A DNA stretch of 64,000 nucleotides from UBA11540 sp003445125 (GCA_937899435.1 CALBQG010000027.1:1-64000), one strand, 5' to 3'. Shown: positions 17,697-25,490, counted from the stretch's first letter. A program made the numbers and translations. The notes: a model not told the origin generated them from the sequence alone.

Positions 17697-17862
17697 GATT
17701 TGGTAGAGGCGCGAACTTGTATGAGTCGTATGACGGAGACAGCCAAAGGTCGAAGAGGTCATATCAAAGGACGGTTCGCCGAAATTGGAATTGAGTTGGA
17801 GCAATTCCCGTTGGACGTTCGGAGAAAATCCGCTCGGCTGTCACATTTGTGGAGTGCTATCA
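17697..17862 (+). ncRNA. Lysine riboswitch (L box)
   Basis: The leader carries the conserved L-box blocks in order: GGTAGAGGCGCGAAC, then ATGAGT, AAAGGT, ACGGTTCGCCGAA, the P4 hairpin (CCAACTC/GGAGCAATT region), CGCTCGGCTGTCA and GGAGTGCTATCA. The last pairs with TGGTAG to close stem P1. An intrinsic terminator lies 27 nt downstream, so lysine binding should cause premature termination. It controls the amino-acid ABC importer that follows, which is therefore predicted to carry lysine. This reading uses motif recognition only; no covariance score was run. Confidence 0.92.
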
Positions 17863-17888
17863 TCGTTTGCTTGCTTTGCGTAAGAATG

Positions 17889-17921
17889 AACGGTCGGGTT
17901 TAGTACTTCGACCGTTTTTTT
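17889..17921 (+). terminator. Riboswitch-controlled intrinsic terminator
   Basis: AACGGTCG (17889-17896) pairs with CGACCGTT (17909-17916), followed by a T-run. It sits between the lysine aptamer and the binding-protein ribosome site, as expected of an attenuator. Confidence 0.88.
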
Positions 17922-17945
17922 ATTTTTAAAAAGGAGAGAAGAAAA

Positions 17946-18806
17946 ATGAAAAGATTGTTTGCTGTTGTATTGGCTCTGTGCGTGGTTTTCGCCGTCGCCG
18001 CCTGTGGTGAGGATGCCGGAAAGAAAGACTTGACGAATGCAAAATCGCTGGCAGACCTGGCAGGCGCAAAAATTGCCGCTCAGTCGGGAACCTTCCATGC
18101 CGACGCCGTCAATCAGATTAAAGATGTTGTTTCCAGCACCTATCCGGACTTCACGGATCTGCTGGTTGCCCTTAAGAGCGGCGCAATCGACGGCTATATC
18201 GCAGAAGAACCGACCGCACTGTCCGTTTGCGAAAAAGAATCCACGCTGACCTACATCCCGCTTGTGAATAACGATACGGGATTCACCGTCACCGATGCCG
18301 ATGTCGGAATTGCCGTCGGTTATCAGACCGGCTCCGAACTTGTCGCAAAAACCAACGATATTCTGGCAACGATTTCGACGGAAACCAGAATGAAATTGAT
18401 GGAGCAGATGGTGGATCTGACCAATCAGAAGGAAATCGGCGATCTTGCACTTCAGTACGAAGTCAAGGAAGCAACCAACGGAAAATTCATTGTCGGCATG
18501 GAATGCGGTTACGAGCCGTTCAACTGGACGCAGACCGACGACAAAAACGGTGCGGTTCCGATTTCCGGAAAGAACGGAATGTATGCCAACGGCTACGATG
18601 TGCAGATTGCTAAATACATTGCCAATGAGCTCGGCATGGAGCTGGAAATTGCTCAGTATGAGTTTGACTCTCTGGTTCCCGGTGTGCAGTCCGGTGCGCT
18701 GACGGCGATCATCGCTGGTATGAGTCCGACCGCAGAGCGTGAGGAGCAGGTGGATTTCACAAATACGTATTATAACTCCAACCTTGTGGTTATCATCCGC
18801 AAATAA
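17946..18806 (+). CDS. Circularly permuted amino-acid (lysine) ABC transporter binding lipoprotein
   Basis: 286-residue extracellular solute-binding lipoprotein with lipobox VAAC (Cys20). The domain order is reversed relative to ordinary family-3 binding proteins. After the signal peptide comes what is normally the second half (residues about 29-160: NAKSLADLAGAKIAAQSGT, LKSGAIDGYIAEEPTA, DVGIAVGYQTGSEL). A linker follows, then what is normally the first half (about 178-286: KFIVGMECGYEPFNW, NGYDVQIAKYIANELGM, AGMSPTAEREEQVDFT, ending at the hinge strand NLVVIIRK). All parts are present, and total length is normal. The lysine riboswitch upstream suggests lysine as ligand. Confidence 0.88.
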   Translation: MKRLFAVVLALCVVFAVAACGEDAGKKDLTNAKSLADLAGAKIAAQSGTFHADAVNQIKDVVSSTYPDFTDLLVALKSGAIDGYIAEEPTALSVCEKESTLTYIPLVNNDTGFTVTDADVGIAVGYQTGSELVAKTNDILATISTETRMKLMEQMVDLTNQKEIGDLALQYEVKEATNGKFIVGMECGYEPFNWTQTDDKNGAVPISGKNGMYANGYDVQIAKYIANELGMELEIAQYEFDSLVPGVQSGALTAIIAGMSPTAEREEQVDFTNTYYNSNLVVIIRK

Positions 18807-18820
18807 GGGAAACGGGAAAA

Positions 18821-19597
18821 ATGATGAAGTTTTTTCAGGATGTCTACGAAATCGTCCTGCAATACTGGCCGTTTTTGCTGGAGGGCATCGGCAATACCAT
18901 GCTGATTGCCCTGACCGGCACGCTGGCAGGACTTGTGATCGGACTGTTGACCGGTATCGTCAGAACCGCGCCGTACTCGGCAAATCCCGTAGTATGTGTG
19001 CTGCATAAAATTCTCAACGGAATCATTGCCGTGTATGTGGAAATTTTCCGCGGCACGCCGATGATGGTGCAGGCAATGGTCATTTATTGGGGCTACGCCT
19101 TTGCTACAGGAGGAAAAACGCTACCGCTGATTACCTCGGGAATCGTGATCGTGTCGATCAATACCGGTGCGTATATGGCGGAAATTGTGCGCGGCGGCAT
19201 TATTTCCATAGATAAAGGGCAGTTCGAGGGCGCCAATTCCATCGGAATGACGCATTGGCAGACCATGGTGCATATCATCCTTCCGCAGGTTATGCGCAAT
19301 ATTCTGCCGTCTATCAGCAATGAGTTTGTGATTAACATCAAGGATACTTCGGTACTGAATGTGATCGGTGTTTCGGAATTGTACTATTATGCGGGCATCA
19401 TCAAAAAAGCCAATTTCCAGACCTTCCAGACCTATTTGGTTGTCTGTGTGATTTATTTCATTCTGACCTTCACGATCACCCGTCTGCTTCGGTATCTGGA
19501 AAAAAAGCTCGACGGCAAAGAAAACTATACGATTTTCGGCTCGCAAACGGACCCCAAGGCGGAAATCAAGGTTCGGGAGGTGCCCTATGAGCAGTGA
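18821..19597 (+). CDS. Amino-acid ABC transporter permease
   Basis: 258-residue polar amino-acid permease with about five membrane segments. The EAA loop reads GANSIGMTHWQTMVHIILPQ, and the N-terminal segment has the family pattern LLEGIGNTMLIALTG. It forms the membrane channel of the importer with the permuted binding protein (14 bp upstream) and the ATPase (overlap 11 bp). As only one permease is present, a homodimer is likely. Starts at ATG 18821 or the adjacent ATG 18824. Confidence 0.93.
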   Translation: MMKFFQDVYEIVLQYWPFLLEGIGNTMLIALTGTLAGLVIGLLTGIVRTAPYSANPVVCVLHKILNGIIAVYVEIFRGTPMMVQAMVIYWGYAFATGGKTLPLITSGIVIVSINTGAYMAEIVRGGIISIDKGQFEGANSIGMTHWQTMVHIILPQVMRNILPSISNEFVINIKDTSVLNVIGVSELYYYAGIIKKANFQTFQTYLVVCVIYFILTFTITRLLRYLEKKLDGKENYTIFGSQTDPKAEIKVREVPYEQ

Positions 19598-20324
19598 GAC
19601 CATTCTTCAGGTGAACCACCTGCGCAAGACGTTCGGCGACCACGAAGTGCTGCGGGATATCAACCTTAGTGTGCACCACGGAGATATCGTGACGATCATC
19701 GGTTCGTCCGGCTCCGGAAAAAGTACGCTTCTGCGTTGTATCAATCTGTTGGAAACGCCGACGGACGGCGAGATTCTGTTTTGCGGAAAGAATATCAAAG
19801 ACCGTGATATGAATCTTTCGCAGTACCGCGCCAAGGTAGGGATGGTGTTTCAGCAGTTTAATCTGTTCAATAACCTGACGGTGCTGGAAAACTGTGTGAT
19901 CGGGCAGATGAAGGTGCTGCACCGCTCACGCAAGGAAGCCGAGGAAAAGGCAAAGGACTTTTTGAATAAGGTCGGAATGTATCAATACATTCAGGCAAAA
20001 CCGAAACAGATTTCCGGAGGACAGAAACAGCGCGTGGCAATCGCCCGTTCGCTTGCCATGGATCCGGAAGCAATCCTGTTTGACGAGCCGACATCGGCAC
20101 TGGATCCGGAAATGGTCGGCGAAGTGCTGACGGTCATGAAAAAACTGGCGGAATCGGGATTGACGATGCTGGTCGTCACGCATGAAATGGGCTTTGCCAA
20201 GGACGTTTCCAACCGCGTGATCTTCATGGATCAGGGCTTGATTGCCGAGGAAGGCACGCCGAAGGAGATTTTTGAAAATCCGCAGGTGCCGCGAACCCGT
20301 GAATTTTTGTCCCGAGTGTTATAA
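19587..20324 (+). CDS. Amino-acid ABC transporter ATP-binding protein
   Basis: 245-residue ATPase energising the importer. Walker A GSSGSGKSTLL lies near residues 37-47, the Q-loop in VFQQFNLF, signature ISGGQKQR, Walker B ILFDEPTSALD and the switch His in VVTHEM. GGGAGGTG precedes the ATG. It is the last gene of the lysine-riboswitch operon and is closely followed by a strong terminator. Confidence 0.95.
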   Translation: MSSETILQVNHLRKTFGDHEVLRDINLSVHHGDIVTIIGSSGSGKSTLLRCINLLETPTDGEILFCGKNIKDRDMNLSQYRAKVGMVFQQFNLFNNLTVLENCVIGQMKVLHRSRKEAEEKAKDFLNKVGMYQYIQAKPKQISGGQKQRVAIARSLAMDPEAILFDEPTSALDPEMVGEVLTVMKKLAESGLTMLVVTHEMGFAKDVSNRVIFMDQGLIAEEGTPKEIFENPQVPRTREFLSRVL

Positions 20325-20361
20325 AAAGAGGAGCACATCTCACCGATGTGCTCCTCTTTTT
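20325..20361. terminator. Bidirectional intrinsic terminator
   Basis: AAAAAGAGGAGCACAT (from 20325) pairs with ATGTGCTCCTCTTTTT around a short loop, with A- and T-tracts on both sides. It serves the importer operon and the converging Spo0A-like gene. Confidence 0.92.
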
Positions 20362-20370
20362 CTGTTGAAA

Positions 20371-21144
20371 TCAGTCTTTTACAAAAATTGTATTTCTGTG
20401 ATTGGATTGCAGCTTGATGCGATCCACCACCGTGGCAATAAATTCATGATTGCTCGGACATTTGTTCAGTCTTGCCGGGCGGCAGACAAAATATTCGTTC
20501 AGCGCCGCTTCGTTGCCGTTTTCCCACAGGTATCCGATCAGGTGACGCAGGGCACGTTCCACGCGGCTCGGCGTGGTGGCAAAGCTCTTGGCAACGGTCG
20601 GATAGAGCAGCTTGGTCACATGGTGCAGATAAGACATATCCTGTAAGGAAAGCAGAATGGCTTTCCGAAGGTAAAAGTATCCTTTCATGTGTGCCGGTAC
20701 GCCCAATTTCAGGATCAGAAGTGCCACCATGTTGTCGGCTTCGGATTCCGACATTTCAACCGGTTTTTCGGGACGGGTAAAATGATGACTGCAAATTTCG
20801 CGGCAGATGTCGGTGGGTTCGATCGGTTTTGAAAAACAACTGTCCGCGCCGAGTTGACGGATGTATCGGGAAGTGTTGGCATCGCTCGTGTCGGTGATCA
20901 CGGCAATGTGGGTGTCTTTTTCTGTGTTCAGTCGAAGCAATTCGATTACTTCTTCGAGGTCCGCACTGACGGCGGAGGCGTTGAGCAGGATAAGAGACGG
21001 CACATGTTGCCGGAGCGAGTCAATGACGCCTACCAGGGTGCCCGTGCAGAGATGGACGCGATATCCGTTTCGCTGAAATTCGCCCGCACAGGTTTGCGCG
21101 AAGACGGTGTCCCGTTCGATGATGACGATAGTTCTTTGAGTCAA
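20371..21144 (-). CDS. Spo0A-like regulator lacking the phospho-acceptor Asp
   Basis: 257-residue paralogue of Spo0A. The C-terminal DNA-binding domain is well kept (GVPAHMKGYFYLRKAI, VTKLLYPTVAKSFATTPSRVERALRH, FIATVVDRIKL). The receiver domain is degenerate: the position of Asp56 is Asn (LILLNASAV, about residue 55) and the acidic pair EDD is ERD, while the Lys of SKPIEP remains. It probably cannot be phosphorylated normally and could compete for or tune 0A boxes. The start is TTG 21144, with GAGGGG 7 nt upstream, giving the same length as the true Spo0A. A candidate promoter lies upstream. Confidence 0.88.
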   Translation of the reverse strand: MTQRTIVIIERDTVFAQTCAGEFQRNGYRVHLCTGTLVGVIDSLRQHVPSLILLNASAVSADLEEVIELLRLNTEKDTHIAVITDTSDANTSRYIRQLGADSCFSKPIEPTDICREICSHHFTRPEKPVEMSESEADNMVALLILKLGVPAHMKGYFYLRKAILLSLQDMSYLHHVTKLLYPTVAKSFATTPSRVERALRHLIGYLWENGNEAALNEYFVCRPARLNKCPSNHEFIATVVDRIKLQSNHRNTIFVKD

Positions 21145-21181
21145 TTTGATTCCCCTCGCTTTTACGATGTTACATGATATA

Positions 21182-21210
21182 AGGATAGCACATAAAAGCG
21201 ATAAAAACAA
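21182..21210 (-). promoter_or_regulatory. Candidate promoter of the Spo0A-like gene
   Basis: Minus strand TTGTTT (21210-21205), 17-nt spacer, TATCCT (21187-21182). No 0A box is seen nearby. Confidence 0.45.
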
Positions 21211-21255
21211 TATCGATTCATAAAAGCATTCATAATTTGGTAATAATTTGTGAAA

Positions 21256-21894
21256 TTAACACATAAAAAAGTGATTTTTGTTGAAAGAAATCAGTTGTTC
21301 TTTTTGCATTTTCGACAACTCTTTGCACATGGCACTGCGATCCACTCCGAGAAAATCCGCCAATTGCTGGCGGTTGTAGGGAATGTCAAAGGCACGCGAG
21401 CCGTTTTTGCGCATACATTCGGAAAAGAAAGACATCAGCCTTTCGCGAATGGTTTTCGGAGAGGTGTGCAGGATTCTTCGGGACAGCTGCAAACTTTTTC
21501 CGGCACCGACAGTCAGCAGGTTTTTCATCAATTGCCATGCCGCTTTCGACGGCGCTTCTGCGTTCAGCAGGGGTGTCAGGCACAGGAAAAGCACGGTGGT
21601 TTTTTCGGCGGCGACCACACAGGTCATCAGCTTTTCCTCCCGCAGACAGGCGTAGGCTTCGGCGAATACCTCCCCTTGACGGACATACCCGAACAACCGG
21701 CGGTTTCCCCAGGCGTCGTGATATTCCACTAATGCGGAACCGGAAAGAATCACGCCGAGACGGTCAGTGACCTCATCTTCAAAAAGAATGGTTTCGCCTT
21801 TGAGAAATTTTTTTTCGACAGCTTGCAAGGTCTTGAGCAAAGGAACAAGCTCATTTTCCGGAATTTGGTTGAAAACGGAAGCGGAAACGGACAT
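21256..21894 (-). CDS. Crp/Fnr-family transcriptional regulator
   Basis: 212-residue regulator with an N-terminal cyclic-nucleotide-binding-like beta-roll (GETILFEDEVTDRLGVILSG, FGYVRQGEVFAE) and a C-terminal winged HTH (YNRQQLADFLGVDRSAMCKELSKMQKEQLI). ATG 21894 has GGAGTG 6 nt upstream; earlier in-frame starts overlap the promoter. It is divergent from the ferredoxin-hcp operon, so it likely controls hcp in response to nitrosative or redox stress. No clear N-terminal Fe-S Cys cluster is visible; the ligand is unknown. Confidence 0.9.
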   Translation of the reverse strand: MSVSASVFNQIPENELVPLLKTLQAVEKKFLKGETILFEDEVTDRLGVILSGSALVEYHDAWGNRRLFGYVRQGEVFAEAYACLREEKLMTCVVAAEKTTVLFLCLTPLLNAEAPSKAAWQLMKNLLTVGAGKSLQLSRRILHTSPKTIRERLMSFFSECMRKNGSRAFDIPYNRQQLADFLGVDRSAMCKELSKMQKEQLISFNKNHFFMC

Positions 21895-21909
21895 AAAAAA
21901 CACTCCATT

Positions 21910-21925
21910 TGTGGTTAGAACCACA
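21910..21925. promoter_or_regulatory. Crp/Fnr-type palindromic operator
   Basis: TGTGGTT-AG-AACCACA, a perfect 7-bp inverted repeat with a 2-nt centre, sits between the regulator and ferredoxin genes. It overlaps the -35 region of the plus-strand promoter and lies just after the start of the minus-strand one. Confidence 0.7.
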
Positions 21926-21952
21926 GACTTTTTGATTTTATGATAGTATACT
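21924..21952 (+). promoter_or_regulatory. Promoter of the ferredoxin-hcp operon
   Basis: Weak -35 CAGACT (21924-21929), 17-nt spacer, TATACT (21947-21952). A poor -35 next to a Crp-type operator fits an activator-dependent promoter. Confidence 0.5.
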
Positions 21953-21968
21953 TTTGTTGTAAAGTCAA
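21940..21968 (-). promoter_or_regulatory. Promoter of the Crp/Fnr-like gene
   Basis: Minus strand TTGACT (21968-21963), 17-nt spacer, TATCAT (21945-21940); it overlaps the divergent promoter. Confidence 0.55.
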
Positions 21969-21985
21969 GCAAGGAGGAAAAACAA

Positions 21986-22675
21986 ATGATTCGAAAAATT
22001 ATTCATATCGACGAAGAAAAATGCAACGGCTGCAGAGCCTGCGCGAATGCGTGCCATGAGGGAGCAATCGGAATGGTGAACGGAAAGGCAAAGCTGCTCC
22101 GTGACGATTATTGTGACGGATTGGGTGACTGCCTGCCTTCCTGCCCCGTAAATGCCATTTCGTTTGTGGAGCGCGAAGCGGCGGCGTACGACGAAGAAGC
22201 CGTCCGACAGCATCAGCTTCGGAAATCCGCACCCGCTCACGGTTGTCCGGGACACCGTCTGGAACGCTTCGCACGTTCGGAAACGGTGGCGGAAGGTGGA
22301 GAAAAGGCGGTTTCGCAGTTGGCTCAGTGGCCCTGTCAGATTCGGCTGGTGCCGGTCAATGCACCGTATTTTTCGGGCGCGAAGCTGTTGATTGCCGCCG
22401 ATTGCACGGCATATGCCTATGCGAATCTTCACCGCGAGTTCATGCGCGGGAAAATCACACTGATCGGCTGCCCGAAGCTGGACGATGTGGATTACAGCGA
22501 AAAACTGACGGAAATTCTTTTGCATAACGATATTCAAAGCGTCACGGTGGTGCGCATGGAGGTTCCTTGCTGCGGCGGGCTGGAACAGGCGGCAAAAAAA
22601 TCCCTGCAAGCAAGCGGGAAGTTCATCCCGTGGCAGGTGGTGACAATTTCGACCGACGGAAGAATTCTGGATTAG
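21986..22675 (+). CDS. 4Fe-4S ferredoxin-domain protein linked to Hcp
   Basis: 229-residue iron-sulfur protein. Two cluster-binding motifs lie near the N-terminus (CNGCRACANACHEGAI; CDGLGDCLPSCPVNAI), followed by a 160-residue domain with more Cys (ADCTAYAYA, LIGCPKLDD, VPCCGGLE). Such proteins commonly precede hcp in Clostridia and are thought to pass electrons to it. AAGGAGGAAAAACAA precedes the ATG. The hcp gene follows after 12 bp. Confidence 0.85.
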   Translation: MIRKIIHIDEEKCNGCRACANACHEGAIGMVNGKAKLLRDDYCDGLGDCLPSCPVNAISFVEREAAAYDEEAVRQHQLRKSAPAHGCPGHRLERFARSETVAEGGEKAVSQLAQWPCQIRLVPVNAPYFSGAKLLIAADCTAYAYANLHREFMRGKITLIGCPKLDDVDYSEKLTEILLHNDIQSVTVVRMEVPCCGGLEQAAKKSLQASGKFIPWQVVTISTDGRILD

Positions 22676-22687
22676 GAGAGAAAAACG

Positions 22688-24316
22688 ATGTTTTGTTATC
22701 AATGTGAACAAACCGCCGGATGCGGCGGTTGTACGGGGGCCGCAGGGGTCTGCGGGAAAACGGCGAAAAAGGGGGGGGCGCGGGGGGGCTGCGGAAAATC
22801 GGCGAAAGTGGCGGCGCTGCAGGACGAATTGACGGGTGCGCTGATCGGGCTTGCCCGCGCGACGGACGGAAACGAGACGGAAGTGACGGCGCAGACGTGG
22901 CGGCTGATGATCGAGGGGCTTTTCACCACGGTCACCAATGTCAACTTCAATGAACAGACGATCTCGGAGCAGATTCGCCGTGTGCGCGAAGAAAAGAACC
23001 GCCTGATTCCGCACTGCGCGTGCTGTGCTTCCCCTTGCGAGAGAAACGGGGATTATGAGATGCAGAATCTGTGGAACGCACAGGAGGATGTGAGAAGTCT
23101 CAAATCGCTGATCCTGTTCGGTGTGCGCGGAATGGCGGCGTATGCACATCATGCGATGGTGTTGGGATATTCGGATGAGGAAGTGAACCGCTTTTTTGCA
23201 AAAGCGCTGTTCACGGTCGGCGAGGAACTGTCTATGGAGGAACTGCTGCCGACGGTGATGGAAGTCGGCGAAAAGAATCTCCGCTGTATGGAGCTTCTGG
23301 ATCGGGCAAACACGCAGTCGTACGGCAATCCTGAACCGACCGCGGTGCCGTTGAAGGTAGAAAAAGGTCCGTTTATTGTGATCACCGGTCACGATCTGCA
23401 TGATCTGAAGCTGCTGCTGGAGCAAACGCAGGGCAAGGGAATTTCCGTGTACACTCACGGGGAAATGCTCCCGGCACACGGATATCCCGAACTGAAAAAA
23501 TATCCTCATCTGAAAGGAAATTACGGCACGGCGTGGCAGAACCAGCAGAAGGAATTTGCTGATCTTCCGGCTCCGATCCTGTTTACCACCAACTGCCTGA
23601 TGCCGCCGAAGGAAAGTTATGCCGACCGTGTGTTCACCACGGCGTTGGTGTCCTATCCCGAAATGGTGCATATCGGGGAGGACAAGGATTTTTCGCCGGT
23701 GATTGAAAAGGCGTTGGCGCTGGGCGGATACGCCGAGGATCGGGAGTTCTGCGGAATCAACGGCGGAAAGACGCTCACTACGGGATTTGCCCGCAATGCG
23801 GTTCTGCGGGAAGCGGGAACAATCGTGGATGCGGTCAAACGCGGAGAGATCCGCCACTTCTTCCTTGTGGGCGGCTGTGACGGTGCCCGTGCGGGAAGAA
23901 ACTATTATACCGAGTTCGTCAGACAAACGCCGTCGGACAGTGTGGTGCTGACATTGGCGTGCGGAAAATACCGATTCAATGACCTTGATCTGAAAACCGT
24001 GGCGGGACTGCCGCGGCTGATGGATATCGGACAGTGCAACGACGCGTACAGTGCCATTCGGATTGCCGTGGCACTTGCCGAGGCGTTCGGGTGCGGCGTG
24101 AATGATCTGCCGCTTTCGATGGTGCTGTCGTGGTACGAGCAGAAGGCGGTCTGCATTCTGTTGACGCTGCTGCATCTCGGAATCAAAAACATCCGTCTCG
24201 GACCGACGCTTCCGGCGTTTTTGTCGCCGAATGTACTTCGGTATCTGACGGAGAATTTCGGGATCGCTCCGATCACGACGCCGCAGGAAGACCTGAAAAC
24301 GCTTCTGAATCGATAA
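22688..24316 (+). CDS. hcp: Hybrid cluster protein (hydroxylamine/NO reductase)
   Basis: 542-residue Fe-S protein. The N-terminal cluster motif MFCYQCEQTAG is followed by C-terminal hybrid-cluster residues (GGCDGARAGRNYYTE, ALTLACGKYRF-like VLTLACGKYRF). Hcp reduces nitric oxide or hydroxylamine in anaerobes. The usual VCGKxxxVAALQD stretch is interrupted by about 13 extra residues containing a second CGKSA. In the DNA this is an imperfect tandem duplication around runs of eight and seven Gs (about 22768-22788). GGAGAG lies upstream of the ATG. Confidence 0.93.
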   Translation: MFCYQCEQTAGCGGCTGAAGVCGKTAKKGGARGGCGKSAKVAALQDELTGALIGLARATDGNETEVTAQTWRLMIEGLFTTVTNVNFNEQTISEQIRRVREEKNRLIPHCACCASPCERNGDYEMQNLWNAQEDVRSLKSLILFGVRGMAAYAHHAMVLGYSDEEVNRFFAKALFTVGEELSMEELLPTVMEVGEKNLRCMELLDRANTQSYGNPEPTAVPLKVEKGPFIVITGHDLHDLKLLLEQTQGKGISVYTHGEMLPAHGYPELKKYPHLKGNYGTAWQNQQKEFADLPAPILFTTNCLMPPKESYADRVFTTALVSYPEMVHIGEDKDFSPVIEKALALGGYAEDREFCGINGGKTLTTGFARNAVLREAGTIVDAVKRGEIRHFFLVGGCDGARAGRNYYTEFVRQTPSDSVVLTLACGKYRFNDLDLKTVAGLPRLMDIGQCNDAYSAIRIAVALAEAFGCGVNDLPLSMVLSWYEQKAVCILLTLLHLGIKNIRLGPTLPAFLSPNVLRYLTENFGIAPITTPQEDLKTLLNR

Positions 24317-24321
24317 ACCCG

Positions 24322-24349
24322 AACGGGCAGGAGAAATCCTGCCCGTTTT
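24322..24349. terminator. Intrinsic terminator after hcp
   Basis: AACGGGCAGG (24322-24331) pairs with CCTGCCCGTT (24338-24347), followed by TT. It converges with the next minus-strand gene end. Confidence 0.75.
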
Positions 24350-25424
24350 ACGATTTCCAAAGATGAATCATTCCGTGTTCGTGGAGGTTTTTGAGCAGGA
24401 TCACCGCCAAAGGCAGGAGGAAAATTCCCCAAAATCCGAAAGCCTTCAGCCCGACGTAAAAACAAATGAGCGAGGTCAGCGGGGTCAACCCGATCTGCTT
24501 GCCGACGATTTTCGGTTCAAGAAAATTTCGTGCCAGCGTCATGACCAGATACAGCACGGAAAGCCCGACCGCCAGCAGAAAATCGTGCCGGAGCAGGCAA
24601 ATGCCGATCCACGGAAGCAGAATGAGGCTCAGCCCGATGAGCGGCAGAAAGTCGAGAAAGGCAATCAGCAGCGCCTTGAACGCGGGATTTTCTATGTGCA
24701 GAATCCAGAACCCGAGCAGCAGCTCCCCGAAGGTGATCAGCATGAGAATCAGATAGCCTTTGAGCATCTTGAAAAGCGAACCGAAAAGAAACGCCTTGGA
24801 GGCGGAGAGAATTTCGCGCAGCTTCGGCGAAAGCTGTTTGTAGATCATGCCCGTGATGCGGCGGTAGTTGGTGCCGATGAACAACGAAGAAAGCACCGAA
24901 AAGAAAAGTCCGAGCAGGACATCCGGCGTGCCGGTAATCAGCTTTCCCGCAAATTCCACCGCGCTTCCCGACCAGTCGCTGATGACGGCGGAAAGATTCT
25001 GTATCAGCGAGGCGGTGATTTCTTCGGTGCCGGTCTGAAATTGAGGAGCAATGACGGAAATTTTGTTTTCCACCCAGTCGCGTATTTGCCCGATGAGCGG
25101 GAGAATCCGTTCGCTGTAAAGCTCCGGCAGCGTCTCCACAAACCCTCGCGAGGCTTCGATCCCTTTCAGAACGCCGAAAATCAGCAAGCCGAGCAAGGCG
25201 GCATAGAGAAGCAGCGCCAGTGCGGCAAAGCAGATTTTTTGATTCATTTTGCTTAAAGCCGCCATTTTTTCGCTGACGGGAAACAGCAGCGCGGCAATGG
25301 CAAAGCCGATCAGAAACGGCAGAAACCACGGCAGAGCGTAGCGGATCGCCAAAAAAGCGGCGGCAGCCAGAATCAAAAAATACAGGAGATTGATCAGTAA
25401 CTCTTTTCTTTGTGAACTTGTCAT
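24348..25424 (-). CDS. AI-2E-family membrane protein, YtvI-like
   Basis: 358-residue integral membrane protein of the UPF0118/AI-2E family with about seven to eight membrane segments and the family C-terminal signature (FLPLIG, PWIGICLL, EPKIVGKQIGLTPL). In sporulating Firmicutes one branch (YtvI) is expressed during sporulation; assignment to that branch is inferred from length and context. ATG 25424 has GGAGTG close upstream. A forespore-type promoter candidate lies before it. Confidence 0.75.
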   Translation of the reverse strand: MTSSQRKELLINLLYFLILAAAAFLAIRYALPWFLPFLIGFAIAALLFPVSEKMAALSKMNQKICFAALALLLYAALLGLLIFGVLKGIEASRGFVETLPELYSERILPLIGQIRDWVENKISVIAPQFQTGTEEITASLIQNLSAVISDWSGSAVEFAGKLITGTPDVLLGLFFSVLSSLFIGTNYRRITGMIYKQLSPKLREILSASKAFLFGSLFKMLKGYLILMLITFGELLLGFWILHIENPAFKALLIAFLDFLPLIGLSLILLPWIGICLLRHDFLLAVGLSVLYLVMTLARNFLEPKIVGKQIGLTPLTSLICFYVGLKAFGFWGIFLLPLAVILLKNLHEHGMIHLWKS

Positions 25425-25449
25425 AGTCACTCCGTCGGTTGTTTTTTGA

Positions 25450-25479
25450 TAGTATGAGGCAAAAATTTTGTAAAAATAC
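25450..25479 (-). promoter_or_regulatory. Candidate forespore (sigma-G) promoter of the YtvI-like gene
   Basis: Minus strand GTATT (25479-25475), 18 nt, CATACTA (25456-25450). The -10 matches CATWMTA exactly; the -35 has one mismatch to GHATR. Confidence 0.4.
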
Positions 25480-25490
25480 GGTTTTGACTC

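Noticed and set aside
21965..24175. 736-codon open frame opposite ferredoxin and hcp
   Set aside because: Spans two real genes in antisense, with shadow-type composition.
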